Shown here one piece after another: positions 10,663-20,870 of a DNA stretch of 64,000 nucleotides (positions are counted from its first letter, which is position 1; each line of letters begins with the position of its first letter). The stretch spans positions 372,001-436,000 of the forward strand of contig JAAKBF010000221.1 of assembly GCA_012656075.1 (NCBI GenBank), in the 5' to 3' direction. Both the position numbers and the translations under genes were made by a program. A model generated the notes under the pieces. The model worked only from the letters and a program-made list of their open reading frames with translations. It was not told where the DNA came from and made no database searches. The DNA comes from Phytophthora hibernalis. Taxonomy: Eukaryota; Oomycota; Peronosporomycetes; Peronosporales; Peronosporaceae.

Positions 10663-10979
10663 CGTTTTTGATGGTGAAATTGGGGGAGTCTCGTCGATTT
10701 GGGAGATTTTGTGTCCACACAGCTGTGAGCTCTAGACACTCTAGACAAATGCCCAGCGAGGTTCCTAGCAATCTCTCTTGTCCAAATTGTGGCACTGCTG
10801 TACGGTTCTGCCCGTCGACCTCGGTCCATGTTCGCTGATCTATTGGCTAGGTGACAATTAAAAGCGAAAGCCACAACAAACAGTTATAACTTTATCCAGG
10901 CAGGTGGGCTGAGCGCCCAGAACCAGGAATGCCAGCACCACGCAAAATTAGATTATGCATTTAGCCTGAAAATGTTCAG
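10663..10979. other. Possible 5' exon region of the acidic protein gene; otherwise unassigned
   Basis: Minus-strand frames here (for example MDRGRRAEPYSSATIW) could form the true N-terminus of the gene at 8738-10662 through one intron or a frame break, but no splice arrangement is convincing. Nothing else is recognisable. Confidence 0.35.
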
Positions 10980-11290
10980 CGCGAGAGGGTCGGTGAAATA
11001 TGGTGATACCATTGAAGAGCCTGACCCCAGTAGACTTTTCAACGGGTGCTACTGGTCTCCACCAGTACAGTACGTCTTCAACTCGAACCCTTTAGCGCAA
11101 CACGCAATCTCCTTAAAGATACCCCGTTAACAGGATTGCGCGAGGATTTTCTTCGATGGACTTCTAGGAACCTTAGAGTTGTCTGGGCGAAAATGCGGAC
11201 AAACTTCGAGTTGACTCTTAATACGCGGTAACTGACTGGTACTGTAGGTTTCCGTAGAAAGAGATGGCAACACTGTATTCAAAGCCATTG
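10980..11290 (-). pseudogene. Inverted fragment of a duplicated ARM-repeat gene (3' part)
   Basis: This non-coding fragment is visibly similar, with many substitutions and indels, to 48190-48480 of this window, the last coding part of the large ARM-repeat gene. Shared strings include cagtagactctttca versus cagtagacttttcaa, ttgtgcgaggatttt versus ttgcgcgaggatttt, and gcggacaaacttcgag in both. Its orientation equals that of the parent (minus), whereas the adjoining fragment at 11346 is inverted. The fragment is broken by stops and is a dead copy. A 15-bp direct repeat (acactaccttacatc) at about 11297-11327 marks the junction between the two oppositely oriented pieces. Confidence 0.6.
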
Positions 11291-11345
11291 CGCCTTCACA
11301 CTACCTTACATCACACTACCTTACATCTTCCCAAATGTTGATAGT

Positions 11346-11596
11346 TTGTGGTGCGATCCCTATCACACAGAACGGATCGGTCACATCGGCGATGAAGTAA
11401 CATTACTGAACAGTATGCTTTTCGATCTCATGGTCTTAACAGCGGGGAGCTACCCAGCCCTGCTTGATGAATACGTATTTGAAGCCCTTGAATTAGTCGT
11501 CCAAGAGTATCCGGAGATTGTCAGTGGAGGTCAAATCTATCGTCTACTCGAAAAGGTGTCGGCACTCGGTTTTTAGTCGACTCCACTCAAGCAAAA
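11346..11596 (+). pseudogene. Fragment of the duplicated ARM-repeat gene, left of Gypsy-1
   Basis: The plus-strand reading YPALLDEYVFEALELVVQEY then LLEKVSAL nearly repeats the C-terminal region of the ARM-repeat protein encoded at 48129-48941 (YPALLDECVFEALELVVQEY, ILEKVSAL). The copy has a small in-frame deletion (QIYRLLEKV versus QIYRIASTILEKV) and then a stop. It is interrupted at caaaa (11592-11596) by the Gypsy-1 element. The same gene sequence resumes immediately after the element's other LTR at 20227, which shows that this copy existed before the insertion. Confidence 0.75.
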
Positions 11597-11954
11597 TGTG
11601 ACGGGGTCACACAAGCACCTTGCTTGAAGAAGCGTAGCTTCAAGAGTACTGTTTACAAACTCTTAGTGAACGGCAGTTCACTGTGAGCTTGTGAACTTCA
11701 CAAGCTCCTGGTCTGCGGGAGCTGAGTGGCTAGAATAGCGTAGTTTAAAGTCTGAGTGTATTGATAGGTGTACCTTAAATTGGCCTGTAATACAATTTCT
11801 AAGTAACCTTTAGTTTATCCTATATGTAATATGAAATCTTGGTTGTGGTACGTCGGTGACGTGGCCCTGGTGTGCCCCACCATAAGTGACGTGGAGTCGA
11901 TGTGTATCCATCTTAGAAGAGTGACTCTGTCACTCTTCTGGTAGCCCCGCTACA
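11597..11954 (-). repeat. Gypsy-1 left LTR (3' LTR of the element)
   Basis: It begins tgtgacggggtcacac and ends gccccgctaca, matching the right LTR. Compared with that LTR it has extra bases in two places (ctgttta near 11647; a tract around ctgtgagcttgtgaa near 11680) and lacks two insertions present on the right. Confidence 0.88.
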
Positions 11955-11957
11955 CCC

Positions 11958-12559
11958 TTCACTCTAATTAGTCGTGCTTCGAATACCGTATTCCCCTGTT
12001 ACAAGCGTCGCTTAGTTACAAGCGTCATTCACTTTTAGCCAATGAAACAATAGGTAAAATACCGGTATATTCGATATGATCGTCGTATCTCCCTGGTCAT
12101 ATGGCAGACCAAGGCAAGTAAATCGATCACCGTTTGCGCTTCCGATACAAAAATTTGTGAGCAAGGTCCTACAGGTATGGTGAAGAGTATATGTCGTTGG
12201 TAGGTACTTTATTAGTATTAGCGAGCTATTAAACTAGCGTAGCAAGAAATGACCAAATACGTTGGGTTAAGTACGAGCCCTACCCCCGCCTGCATATTGG
12301 TGACGCCTGTAACAGGGGAAATACGGTATAGTCATGAAAGTGTACCTTTTCGTGACACAGTTCCTACAAAAATTTCAGATGAGCTGAAATTTGCACAAGA
12401 GACACCGGTTTGCGACAGCTCTCGCGGAGATGAATCCAGTCGTGTCATCAGGGCTACACAACTCTAAATATTAAAGCCAATAACATTCGAGAAATGTTTA
12501 CATTTCCGCAGCAAAAATCGTAAACCATAATTAGTCATGGCATGACTTATTAGAGTGAA
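11958..12559. mobile_element. 602-bp element with terminal inverted repeats (MITE-like)
   Basis: Its ends form a 20-bp imperfect inverted repeat: 11958-11977 reads ttcactctaattagtcgtgc and the reverse of 12540-12559 reads ttcactctaataagtcatgc, two mismatches. A second internal inverted pair (ataccgtattcccctgttac near 11990, complement at about 12307-12332) adds secondary structure. No transposase frame exists, so it would be non-autonomous. It sits between the 3' LTR of Gypsy-1 (three bases away) and a purine-rich minus-strand tract (agtggggagg, about 12560-12570) that looks like the element's polypurine tract. No clear target duplication can be seen, so it may alternatively be a native part of the retrotransposon. 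Confidence 0.5.
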
Positions 12560-12728
12560 CCTCCCCACTTAGGCTAAGACTGTACCAGCCAACCGGGAGC
12601 GAGACGAGGTTTCTCAACACTTCCCGCGGTCGAATTTAATCGACAGTTGAGCGCCACGGTTGGCTGCTCTTTCGGGGTGCTTGGCATTTCCTCAAGTATT
12701 CCCTGCCCTCCACATCGGCCCGTGTAAC

Positions 12729-14730
12729 ATGCCCTCAAAGAAGACACGCCACAGTGCGAAAGCACCTTCTAAGACTAAGACCTCGCGGTCGAAGTCTAAC
12801 CCGGCCAAGCCTCACGGCAAGGCCTCTGCCCTCGATGAGGCCGTCAAGGCGACCACTCGGGCTGTGGGATCGCCACGACGAAGTCGATCGCGATCAACGT
12901 CGCCTGATAACAAACCGAATCCTCGGTTCGTCTATAAGGACCACAGTCCTGTCGGCTCCATCGACGCTGAGCTTAACGCTCTGGTCAGTTACTCTGGCGA
13001 TGAGACTGACCTAGACGACGCACCGTCGTCGCCCATGGGTAGTGAGCGCAAGGAGGACGACGAGTCCAAACCTGCTGCTGCTGTTGGTGCTGACGCACTG
13101 GCGAAAGCCGCCGCGGACGACGCTGGTGATGGCGTCGTCGAAGAGGCTTCGCCTCCCAAGAACCTGACTCTGTTGGAGGGTCATGAGCGCGCGCGTGTCA
13201 TTATGGACGAGCGCGCCACGACCAAGAAGCGTGCTGCTTCTCAGTCACCTCTCAAGAGGTGACCAAGGCGGAGAAAGAACGGCCGTTGTTCGAGTCTTCG
13301 TCCAATTCCGAAGAAGAGGACGGGCAAATTCACGTGCCCGAGGTTGTTGTCAATGCTCTTGATGAACAACAGGAGCGCCTTGCGGCTGCTCGCCTGCGGG
13401 GCACTTTGAGCGCCGAGTCTCCGTATTTGAAGGGCTACTTCCCGCCCGATGAGAACACAGGATCTCCGTTGTTCTTGGAGCAGCTCGTGTCACCGCGCGG
13501 CCTTATCAGAGGGCGTACCTCCAAGGGCGCTTTCGAGCGGGCTTTGGTGGAGGTTCACCCGTTGTTTCCAGATGCATGTTGTTGGCACCGCACCGAGCCC
13601 CGCTCAAGGAGTTCACTAGCCTTCGCAAGAAGGCTGAGAACAAAGGTGGGCTTGTGCCCGTTTGGGGTTATCCCTGGGTCCAACCCGTGAACACTTCGAC
13701 TAGTGCTCGAGGCGGAGGATCTCTTCTGGAAGTGGCTCTTCCTTCGGGGTTTCGCCCCTCAGGAGATCGACCGCCTCCGGGGCGAACAGAGTATGTCCGC
13801 CATTCTCGATCAGCGTGACTTTGGCATCGAGTTCGCTCATCTGATCAGTAAGCGTCAGCTTACTAGTCAAATGGAGGAGCTCCGGCGTAAAGCCATGATC
13901 AGCGCTCACGACGAGAGCGGGTATAGCGTCGCGGCTGCTGTCGCTATACCACCGCATTCGGCCAAGAAGGCCAGAACTACTTACGAAGCTGCCGGCGGGT
14001 CTGTTTCCAGATCCCGACAGCCTTCGGGCAGTCAATCTGGAGCCGTTCAATCGGCTCCCATGAGTTCTGTGACGAGGAGTAACCCCGCCACTTTACCAAA
14101 AGTTGGCGCTTCCCTGGCGGCGCCTCTCGCGGAGAACTCGCTCAACGTGGTAGTGGGTATCCCCATTACGGTCAAGGAGAGCCGGCGGAGGCCTCCCACG
14201 CATTTGAGTACGATGCTCCGGCGCGGCAGGCGGCGCCACGGCCCGTGACTGGGACCAGGGACTCGTTCGTCCTTGTCCAGCAGGATGAGATCCGGCAACT
14301 TCGTGACCGGGTGTACGCCCCTTGAGATTGCTTTGGGTCTTGGTCCTGGGGACAGGCTGCTGCGCAGTCCGGGAAACGCGGGGCTCTTGAGGCCCTGCAA
14401 GTTTCCTTGGCGGATCTGCGCCACGAAGTTGGCGACATTCACGAGCGGGTGGATCGCCGGATGACCGAGCTTGATCGTGACAATCTCCGACGCGAGTTGA
14501 GCTCGCGTCTCCCTCGGGAGACTCATTCTCGGGCTTCGGCTCAGTACGAGCCTCAACCGCAGGCTTATGCGTACGCGCAGGCTTACCAATACGGCCCGTA
14601 CGCATACGGCCCTTTATTTGGTGGGAGTCCGTCGTACCCGCAGCCGATGTACGACCAGGCCTCTTTTCAGCGGCCGTATTCTTCGTCGTTGGCCAGCCAA
14701 CTGAGACCCCGTCTCGATTCGTGGAGGTGA
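12729..14730 (+). CDS. Opposite-strand accessory ORF series of Gypsy-1
   Basis: This block lies between integrase and the 3' LTR but on the strand opposite to gag-pol. It starts MPSKKTRHSAKAPSKTKTS, a lysine/serine-rich N-terminus followed by Pro/Ser- and Asp/Glu-rich low complexity. A compact, apparently folded part follows (FLEQLVSPRGLIRGRTSKGA; GLVPVWGYPWVQP; EDLFWKWLFLRGF), then Ser/Pro linkers, a heptad-like stretch (ADLRHEVGDIHERVDRRMTE) and a Tyr/Gln-rich tail (PQAYAYAQAYQYGPY). The reading shifts frame about four times (near 13260, 13570, 13700 and 14250-14400), so it is a broken gene or carries sequencing indels. Its 3' end overlaps the 3' end of pol by about 117 nt, tail to tail. 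I recognise no domain. Antisense accessory ORFs between pol and the 3' LTR are known in some plant Ty3/Gypsy lineages; whether this one is homologous is unknown. Confidence 0.6.
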
Positions 14731-17700
14731 CGTCGCCCTTGCGGGGACCGCCTCCTCTTCCGTATGATGGCCGTCGCCTTGAGGATCGTGATACCTCTTC
14801 AGACGACCCACATAGAAAGTCGGGTGGGTCGTCATCGACTTAGGCAAGTCGATCGTGTAGGCCGCACCATGCCTGGCCAGGACCGTGAAAGGTCCAATGA
14901 AGCGGTGCTTCAGCTTGTTGCTACCAACGGAGCTTACCAGATTTAGTGGTAAGTTCTTAGTGTCAAGTAGGACTAAGTCACCCACATTAAATACGTTAAT
15001 GTTTCCTCTTCCATGTTTGTCAGAGTACTCCTTTTGTTTATCTTGGGCGGTAGCCATAGCATCCCTAACCCGGCTTATGATATTAAGCCTGTCATCGACA
15101 AAGGTCTTTAATTGCTTTCGCAATGCGACCGGTGTCACGTCAGACACTTGGGAGGAAAGAGCTTTCCGAGCCTCTCCCCCGCTTACGATGGAAGCCGCAG
15201 AGCTTCACTGGCACTTGGGCTGCCGTAGCCCGTTCAGGTAGAACGGGAAAACCCGGTCGACGCGTGAACCGCGTTGTTGAGTGCAAACTCAACCATAGGC
15301 AGGCGGTCCGACTAAGTGCCCGGAGAGTCCGCACAGACACTCGGAAGCGTGTCTTCGAGGACGCGGTTAACCCGCTCCGTCTGGCCATCCGATTGTGGAT
15401 GGTCCGCGGTGGACATCAGAAGTCTGGTTCCGAGTAATTGGAACAGGGTCTTCCAGAACCTGGCCGTAAAGCGCGGGTCTCGATCAGAGACAATGGTCTC
15501 TGGGAGACCGTGATAGCGGAACACGCCATCGATGAACAGCTTTGCAGTCTGTTCCCCTGTCACCGTATCGGGGACTGGAGCGAGATGCATCTTGCTCAGA
15601 CGGCAGACAAACAACAGGATGCCGGTGTTGCCTCGGGCGTCAGCCGGTAGTCCGAAGACGAAGTCAAGGCTCATTGACTTCCAGCAGTCCGCCGGGACAG
15701 GCAGACTCTGAAGAGGAGCCGAAGCGTGGCCCGAGGGCTTCACACCCTGACATGTTTCACATGTCTTGACATACGTGGCGACCCACTTATACATGTGGGC
15801 CCACCAGAAGTGCATTGACACGGAGAGGAACGTCTTTCCCGGCCAAGGTGGCCACCCGTAGGCGTGTCGTGCGCCTCCAGAAGTATGTCATACTTCAAAT
15901 CTTTGCCGTTCGCAACGACTACCCGAGGAGGGTTGGCTGGATCTACGCGGAAGTAGAGTAGCCCGTTCCGACCACTCATAGCGGTGCAGGCGCGAACGCT
16001 GCCGCGGCGAGAGCCATGTCAGTTTGGCGTCCTTACCGGCAGACAGGTAGCGGACGATGGGTGCCAGCGTCTCATCGTCCTGATACGCCATGCGTATCCG
16101 ATCATACAGATCACTCGTGGCTCTCGTAATGTGAGCCAGTTCGTAGTCTGACGGCGTGTCAGCGCGTCGGCAAGCACGTTCAGCTTGCCTGGCTTGTATT
16201 CGACGCGGAAGTTGTATTCCGCGAAGAATGACAACCAGCGCGCCATCCACTGTGACAGGTGTGGCGAATTAGTCGCCGTCCGTAAGGACACGTGGTCGGT
16301 GTAGATCACAAAGGGTGTTGAGCCCAGAAGATGCACCCGGAACTTCACCAGGGCGTATTTCATTGCGAGGAGCTCCTTGTCGTGCACAGGGTAGTTCCTT
16401 TCGGGGCCTTAAGCTGCCTGGATTGGAACGAGAAAACTCGCTCGTGTCGTTTTGCAACAGCGCGCAGCCGATGGCATAATCGGAGCGTCGCAGACGACAC
16501 TGAACGGCTTCGTCTCGTCCGGCAGAGCCGGGACCGGCGCGCATTGAAGGCTTGCCTTGATGCAGTCAAACGCGCACTGGTGGTGGCCCACTCAATGTCC
16601 TTTTTCATCAAATCGACAAGGGCTTTGCCAACCCGGCGTATCCCGCGCTGTACTTGTACAAGTAGTTGGCCAAACCCAACCAACTACGCAGATCCTTTTG
16701 GGATCTTGGCGTCGGCCAGGCTAAGATGGCTCGGACCTTCTCGGGGTCTGCGCGATCGCCGACGCTGCTGACAAAACAGCCGAGAACCTTAATTTCTCCG
16801 GCGGCAAAGACGCACTTGTCGATGTTGGCATAGATCTTGTTGGCTCTCATGACCTCAAACACTCGACGGAGGTGCTCAAGGTGCACTTCAATAGCCGTCT
16901 TGCCTTCCTCGGCACGGCTATGGACGAAGATGTCGTCAAAGTACGTCTGCGTGAAGGCGCGCAAGGGTCGGAACAACTGCGTGACCAAGCGATTGATAGT
17001 CGCCGGGGCATTGGACAGGCCCTGCGGCATCACTAGCCATTCCCAAAGCATCCCGCTAGGGGTGCTGACCGCGGTGAGCGGTATGTCGCTCTGTCGCATC
17101 AATCTACCCGTCCACCAGATCCCGTGCGCTGTATAGCTCACAGCCGACCATGTTGTTTAACAACACATCCTTTCGAGGATGGCTGTCTGGGCCGGCACCG
17201 TTGCGCTGTTCAGCTTGTTATAGGCGTGAACCAGACGCCACTTCCCGTTCGGCTTGCGAACGCAGAATGTGGGCGTCGAGTGCGGAGACTTTGATTCTCG
17301 CACCATGCCTGCCTTCGCCTTGGCGGCAAAGAAGGCATCAATGACCTCGCACTGCTCACGAGGCAGTGGTCACTGCCTGGTGACGCAGTATTTTGTGCCA
17401 GGCACGAGGTCAATCTCGTGCCGCACACTTCGGTCCGGAGGGAGTTGGGATGGTTAGACACCACATCCGAGAATTCCCGGACCAAGGCGTAAGCCGGATC
17501 ATTCGGGTTCTTGAAAATCTCAGAACCCAAGCGCGTTGCGTGCTGCTTCCTGAACTCCTCCAGGACGTCCTCGTCCATTACAGAGGAAGGGTTCGCTTCT
17601 TCAGGAGTGGAATCCGGTCGTAGGAGTACCATCTCCGAGATCACGCCGGCCTTTAGGTCGGCTAGAAAGTCGCTCATCGACATTTCTTCGAGATTCAGAA

Positions 17701-18660
17701 GCTCTGGCATCTCTGGCAGGGTCTCTAGTTGCACCGACCCGGACTTGACCTTGCGGCGCGTCTCGCCGTCGAAGATATGATAGCGTTCTTCTGGCGGCGG
17801 CGCCGAGGGAGTCTTCACCGACTCAAGCTTACCCCGAAGCTTCGGCCTTGACATCTTGTCGAGAAGTTTGGCGTGGCACTTTGTTAGCCACAGCCGTCTT
17901 CTGGCGTGGTTCTTCGTTACCCACTGTCTTATTTTGTCTCGGCATAGCGCCTAGGGTCTGTACTGACCCGTGTGGAACTGCGTTACCCACACTAGAGGCG
18001 CTGCTGGCAACCTCCGCGCTGGCCACGGTCTCGACCTCTCCGGTTTCACGTGGGCTTGTGCCCTCGTAGACGGGCATCGTCCTTCGCGGACTTCGTCGAT
18101 ACCCATACGGCGCAACAACTTGGTGCGCTGGAAGATGCTGGCGTTGCATCTTCCCTCACGGGTCTGGATTTACCCAAGACCCCTGGGCTTGCTGCAAGTT
18201 CGTTAGCAGCAGAGGCCTCCGCGGTATTCCATCGGCGTTTATTAGGGCCTCGGGTTCGGACAGAGGTGGGAACATTACTCACCAAGGCTCTGTCAGAAGC
18301 CGCAGGCCGGCTAGCTCCAATGGCTTTGCCGCGTCAGTCAATCCAGAGCTCATGCTTTTCGAGCCATGGCATGCCCAGGATCAAGTCATGCTTGTCCATG
18401 TCAAGATCGAGGAATCGTTCAGTTGAGTCGAAATCTTCGAACTTGAATCCAAGATCCATTAGGACCTTAGGTACTTCTACCACAGATCTGTTGGCAAGTC
18501 TGGCTGAGACTTGCCCGTTGCCTTTGCTCTCTCGCAGAGCATCGGCGTATTCGTCCCCATTCCGGGCGACCGACTGACGGCGTGCAAAGTTCTTGGACGC
18601 CCCAGAATCAATCAGAATTCTTAAGGGATGATTGTATCCCCGTACACTTGCGTGTACCAC
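14614..18660 (-). CDS. pol: Gypsy-1 pol: protease, reverse transcriptase, RNase H, integrase (frame-broken)
   Basis: Reading on the minus strand, the order is: retropepsin-like segment 18660-18334 with active-site-like LIDSGASKNF and LILGMPWL; linker 17854-17210; RT 17141-16608 with LPLTAVSTPSGMLWEWLVMP, QTYFDDIFVHS (catalytic YFDD) and VLGCFVSS; RNase H 16387-16019 with HDKELLAMKYAL, YTDHVSLRT and LADALTRR; integrase 15979-15312 with MSLDFVFGLP, IVSDRDPRFT and STADHPQSDGQTERVNR (a D,D-35-E-type core); and the C-terminal part 15147-14614 with GDLVLLDT, HRFIGPFTVL and HPTFYVGRLK. Frames change repeatedly, so no single open polyprotein survives. No chromodomain follows the integrase, unlike Gypsy-2. 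It lies downstream of gag and converges on the opposite-strand ORF series. Confidence 0.85.
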
Positions 18661-19772
18661 AAGCAGCCCTCCGCTGCCCTTCTTCGCTTCGAGTGCAGAG
18701 ACTCTCAGGGGCTAAACCTCCATGGTGCGCGCCACCCGCGTACCTCTCATGAAAGCTTAGTCTTTCCCAGCAGGGCGCCCCGCCCCTACTGGTTGCCTGT
18801 ATTCCCTGGCCTTGGGATCGCGGCCTCTGCCAGCGACCCTTGGGACCAGAAGGGCGAGGAGGGAAACGCCTCCTTTGTCCACCCGCGGGACATGCACGTT
18901 TCATGAGCCCGATCTTGCCGCAGCCGAAGCAGCGTATGTCGTTCTGCTCGGCCAGGCCCAAGTCCATAGGAACAAGACCTCCGCCAGTTCCTTGGCCGGC
19001 ACTACCTACGGCAGTGCCCGTGGATGAAGTGTGCCAAGCAGACACAGGAGTGCGAGCCTGTTTGTGGCTGTACTCCTCTTGAGAGCTACCTAGACGGCCG
19101 CTTCCATGGTGTTGGCCTGCACGCGGAATAATTGTGTGCGTGCGGGACCAACTCTCAGACCCCATGAACACGGTAACCTTGATGTGTTCCGGTAGGGATT
19201 CCCACCAGAGACGCCGCGAGTACTCGCATCTCCTGGATATACTCGTGCAGATCACGCTTCCCTTGCTTACAGGCGAGGAAGCGAGAGCGCTGGCGATACT
19301 CATAGTTCGCCCGTAGAAATGCGGCTCTAAGCTGTTCACACAGCTGGGCCCATGATGTGAAACATCCTGGGGTTGTCGCTTCGCGCGTATACGCCCAAGT
19401 CTGTGGCTCGGCCACCGAGATTGGAGAGCGCGAAAGCGACGCGAAGTTGCTCGAACGAGAGAAGGGCTGCGTCCATGACCAGCTCGACTTCTCGCGTCCA
19501 GAAGTGAAGGTTTTCACCTTCCTTCCCGTCATATGACTGAACCTTCAGCCTCAACGGCTTGGGCTGCACCGGCTTTGGCTCCGAAGGCCGGGCCTACAGG
19601 TTGCCCTGCACATGGGCGATGAGCCCTTGTTCATCAGCGTCGAACGCACTCACGCGTTCGACCTGCTGGGCATCTGTTGACATGACCAAGCATCTCTTCC
19701 GAAGATGCCTTCCATCTTCCGGACCGACTCGAACTGCGAGTCAGTCAAGTGAGGGAACTCACTGCGATCCAT
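18661..19772 (-). CDS. gag: Gypsy-1 gag with CCHC zinc knuckle (frame-broken)
   Basis: The ATG at 19772 gives MDRSEFPHLTDSQFESV shortly after the 5' LTR and primer site. The capsid-like part reads YDGKEGENLHFWTREVELVM and WAQLCEQLRAAFLRANYEY, a retrotransposon Gag pattern. A degenerate CCHC knuckle, CFGCGKIGLMKRACP, lies at about 18930-18890; the position normally occupied by histidine carries methionine. Gag would package the element's RNA. Frame shifts near 19600, 19360 and 19240 break it. Confidence 0.75.
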
Positions 19773-19846
19773 GTTGGCTCACTTCTTGAGACCACAGAGA
19801 ATCAGGTAGTTCAATCTAACCGCGTAGGCGTAGGATTGACTACAAG

Positions 19847-19854
19847 TGCTACCA
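19847..19854 (-). other. Gypsy-1 primer-binding site, tRNA-iMet-like
   Basis: On the minus strand the sequence tggtagca begins two bases after the 5' LTR. It equals the first eight bases of the complement of the eukaryotic initiator-tRNA-Met 3' end; the match does not extend further. Confidence 0.45.
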
Positions 19855-19856
19855 AG

Positions 19857-20226
19857 TGTGACGGGGGTCACACAAGCACCTTGCTTGAAGAAGCGTAGCT
19901 TCAAGAGTATACAAACTCTTAGTGAACGGCAGTTCACAAGCTCCTGGTCTGCGGGAGCTGAGTGGCTAGAATAGCGTAGTTTAAAGACTGAGTGTATTTA
20001 TAGGTGTACCTTAAATTGGCCTGTAATACAATTTCTATAGTTTATCCTATATGTAATATGAACTGTTGATTGTGGTACGTCGGTGACGTGGCCCTGGTGT
20101 GCCCCAGGTGAGCCCCACACCATAAGTGACGTGGAGTCGATGTGTATCCATCTTAGAAGAGTGACTCTGTCACTCTTCTATGGATACATCGAGTGACTCT
20201 GTCACTCTTCTGGCAGCCCCGCTACA
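19857..20226 (-). repeat. Gypsy-1 right LTR (5' LTR of the element)
   Basis: It starts tgtgacgggggtcacac and ends cagccccgctaca. Relative to the left LTR it carries an extra ggtgagccccaca near 20106 and a duplicated, partly inverted tract at about 20137-20210. There cgatgtgtatccatctt and its near-complement atggatacatcg face each other around two copies of gtgactctgtcactcttct. The single-base differences are few compared with the indels. Confidence 0.88.
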
Positions 20227-20534
20227 CAAAACCTATGAAGGCGTTGAAGTCGCAACTTCGAGTATCCGAATCGGAGAAGCATTTCCGTGAGTTACTCCTT
20301 GAGGGCTACGTTCTGTGTTCTCTGGGAGATTAGGCCACTCGCAGTTGAAAAAATACAAGCCAAGTTAGCACCGAGTGTAGAGCCACACATGTACTACACC
20401 TGTAGCTACGATTCGCGCCCTGTCGCTCAGGAACCTAATTCCCTGGTTTTCATTCAAATGCACGCACGATGATGATAAAATCCTTCTCTCGACCTTGGAA
20501 AGGGTCCACGCAGTCAAGCAGTCCTCAGTCTTCT
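20227..20534 (+). pseudogene. ARM-gene duplicate fragment between Gypsy-1 and Gypsy-2
   Basis: Immediately after Gypsy-1 the sequence resumes as (Q)AKPMKALKSQLRVSESEKHFRE, paralleling KPMKALKSQLRMPESEKQF of the intact gene (about 48600). It continues as FCVLWEIRPLAVEKIQAKLAP (parent FRVIWEVRPDTVEKMQIKLAP), the PH-like C-terminal part. It then diverges (DDDKILLSTLERVHAVKQS) and is interrupted at cttct (20530-20534) by Gypsy-2. Internal stops show it is not functional. Confidence 0.7.
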
Positions 20535-20843
20535 TGTGGCGGAGTTCGTCCGTTATCGAACGGAACCACGAAGAAAATCACAACGAAGCGTCTCCGCCAG
20601 GAAAAGGCACTTCGAGAAGGATCTCCGACCGCCAGTAGGCAGGAACAGTCACTTCGAGAAAACACCGCTAACCAACAAGACAAACACTCTTTTAGTTTTA
20701 CTTCCATTTACCCGGCTTGTCGTCAGTTGAAGTCCTTCAAGCCGACCAACCACCGCTTCCTCGTGCCACACAGTGCCACCGCACATTTGGGGTCTATCCT
20801 ACGAGGGTATTGGACAGGAGAGGAGACCACCATATTTGCAACA
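20535..20843 (+). repeat. Gypsy-2 5' LTR
   Basis: 309 nt, same length as the right LTR and about 97% identical by eye. It contains a short inverted repeat (gtccgttatcgaacggaac) near its 5' end. Sequence after it (ttgtagcctttatcg) is not an obvious initiator-tRNA primer site. Confidence 0.92.
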
Positions 20844-20870
20844 TTGTAGCCTTTATCGAAGGTATTGAAG

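Larger units (their letters stand above)
11597..20226 (-). mobile_element. Gypsy-1: Ty3/Gypsy LTR retrotransposon with an opposite-strand ORF
   Basis: This is a complete 8.6-kb LTR element. LTRs of 358 nt (left) and 370 nt (right) start TG and end TACA, and are flanked by the 5-bp target duplication caaaa (11592-11596 and 20227-20231). Gag, protease, RT, RNase H and integrase lie in Ty3/Gypsy order on the minus strand from 19772 down to 14614. The 5' LTR is therefore the right one, followed by a tRNA-iMet-like primer site. Between the end of pol and the 3' LTR lie an unusual ORF series on the plus strand and a 602-bp inverted-repeat element. Numerous frame changes and LTR indels suggest the element is old or poorly sequenced and probably no longer active. 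It interrupts the duplicate ARM-gene copy. Confidence 0.9.

Noticed and set aside
10533..10838. Plus-strand frame ending LSCPNCGTAVRFCPSTS, like a zinc ribbon
   Set aside because: It lies opposite the 5' part of the gene at 8738-10662, has no second knuckle or splice support, and the remaining sequence is not domain-like.
11297..11327. Short direct repeat resembling the start of a CRISPR or satellite array
   Set aside because: Only two 15-bp copies exist; it marks the rearrangement junction. CRISPR arrays are not expected in a nuclear genome, and none was seen.
14047..14605. Two overlapping minus-strand frames at the 3' end of Gypsy-1
   Set aside because: They are antisense shadows of the plus-strand accessory ORF; no pol motif occurs in them.
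18050..18577. Plus-strand frame of 175 codons inside Gypsy-1
   Set aside because: It is the antisense of the gag-pol linker and protease region, with no features of its own, unlike the series at 12729-14730.
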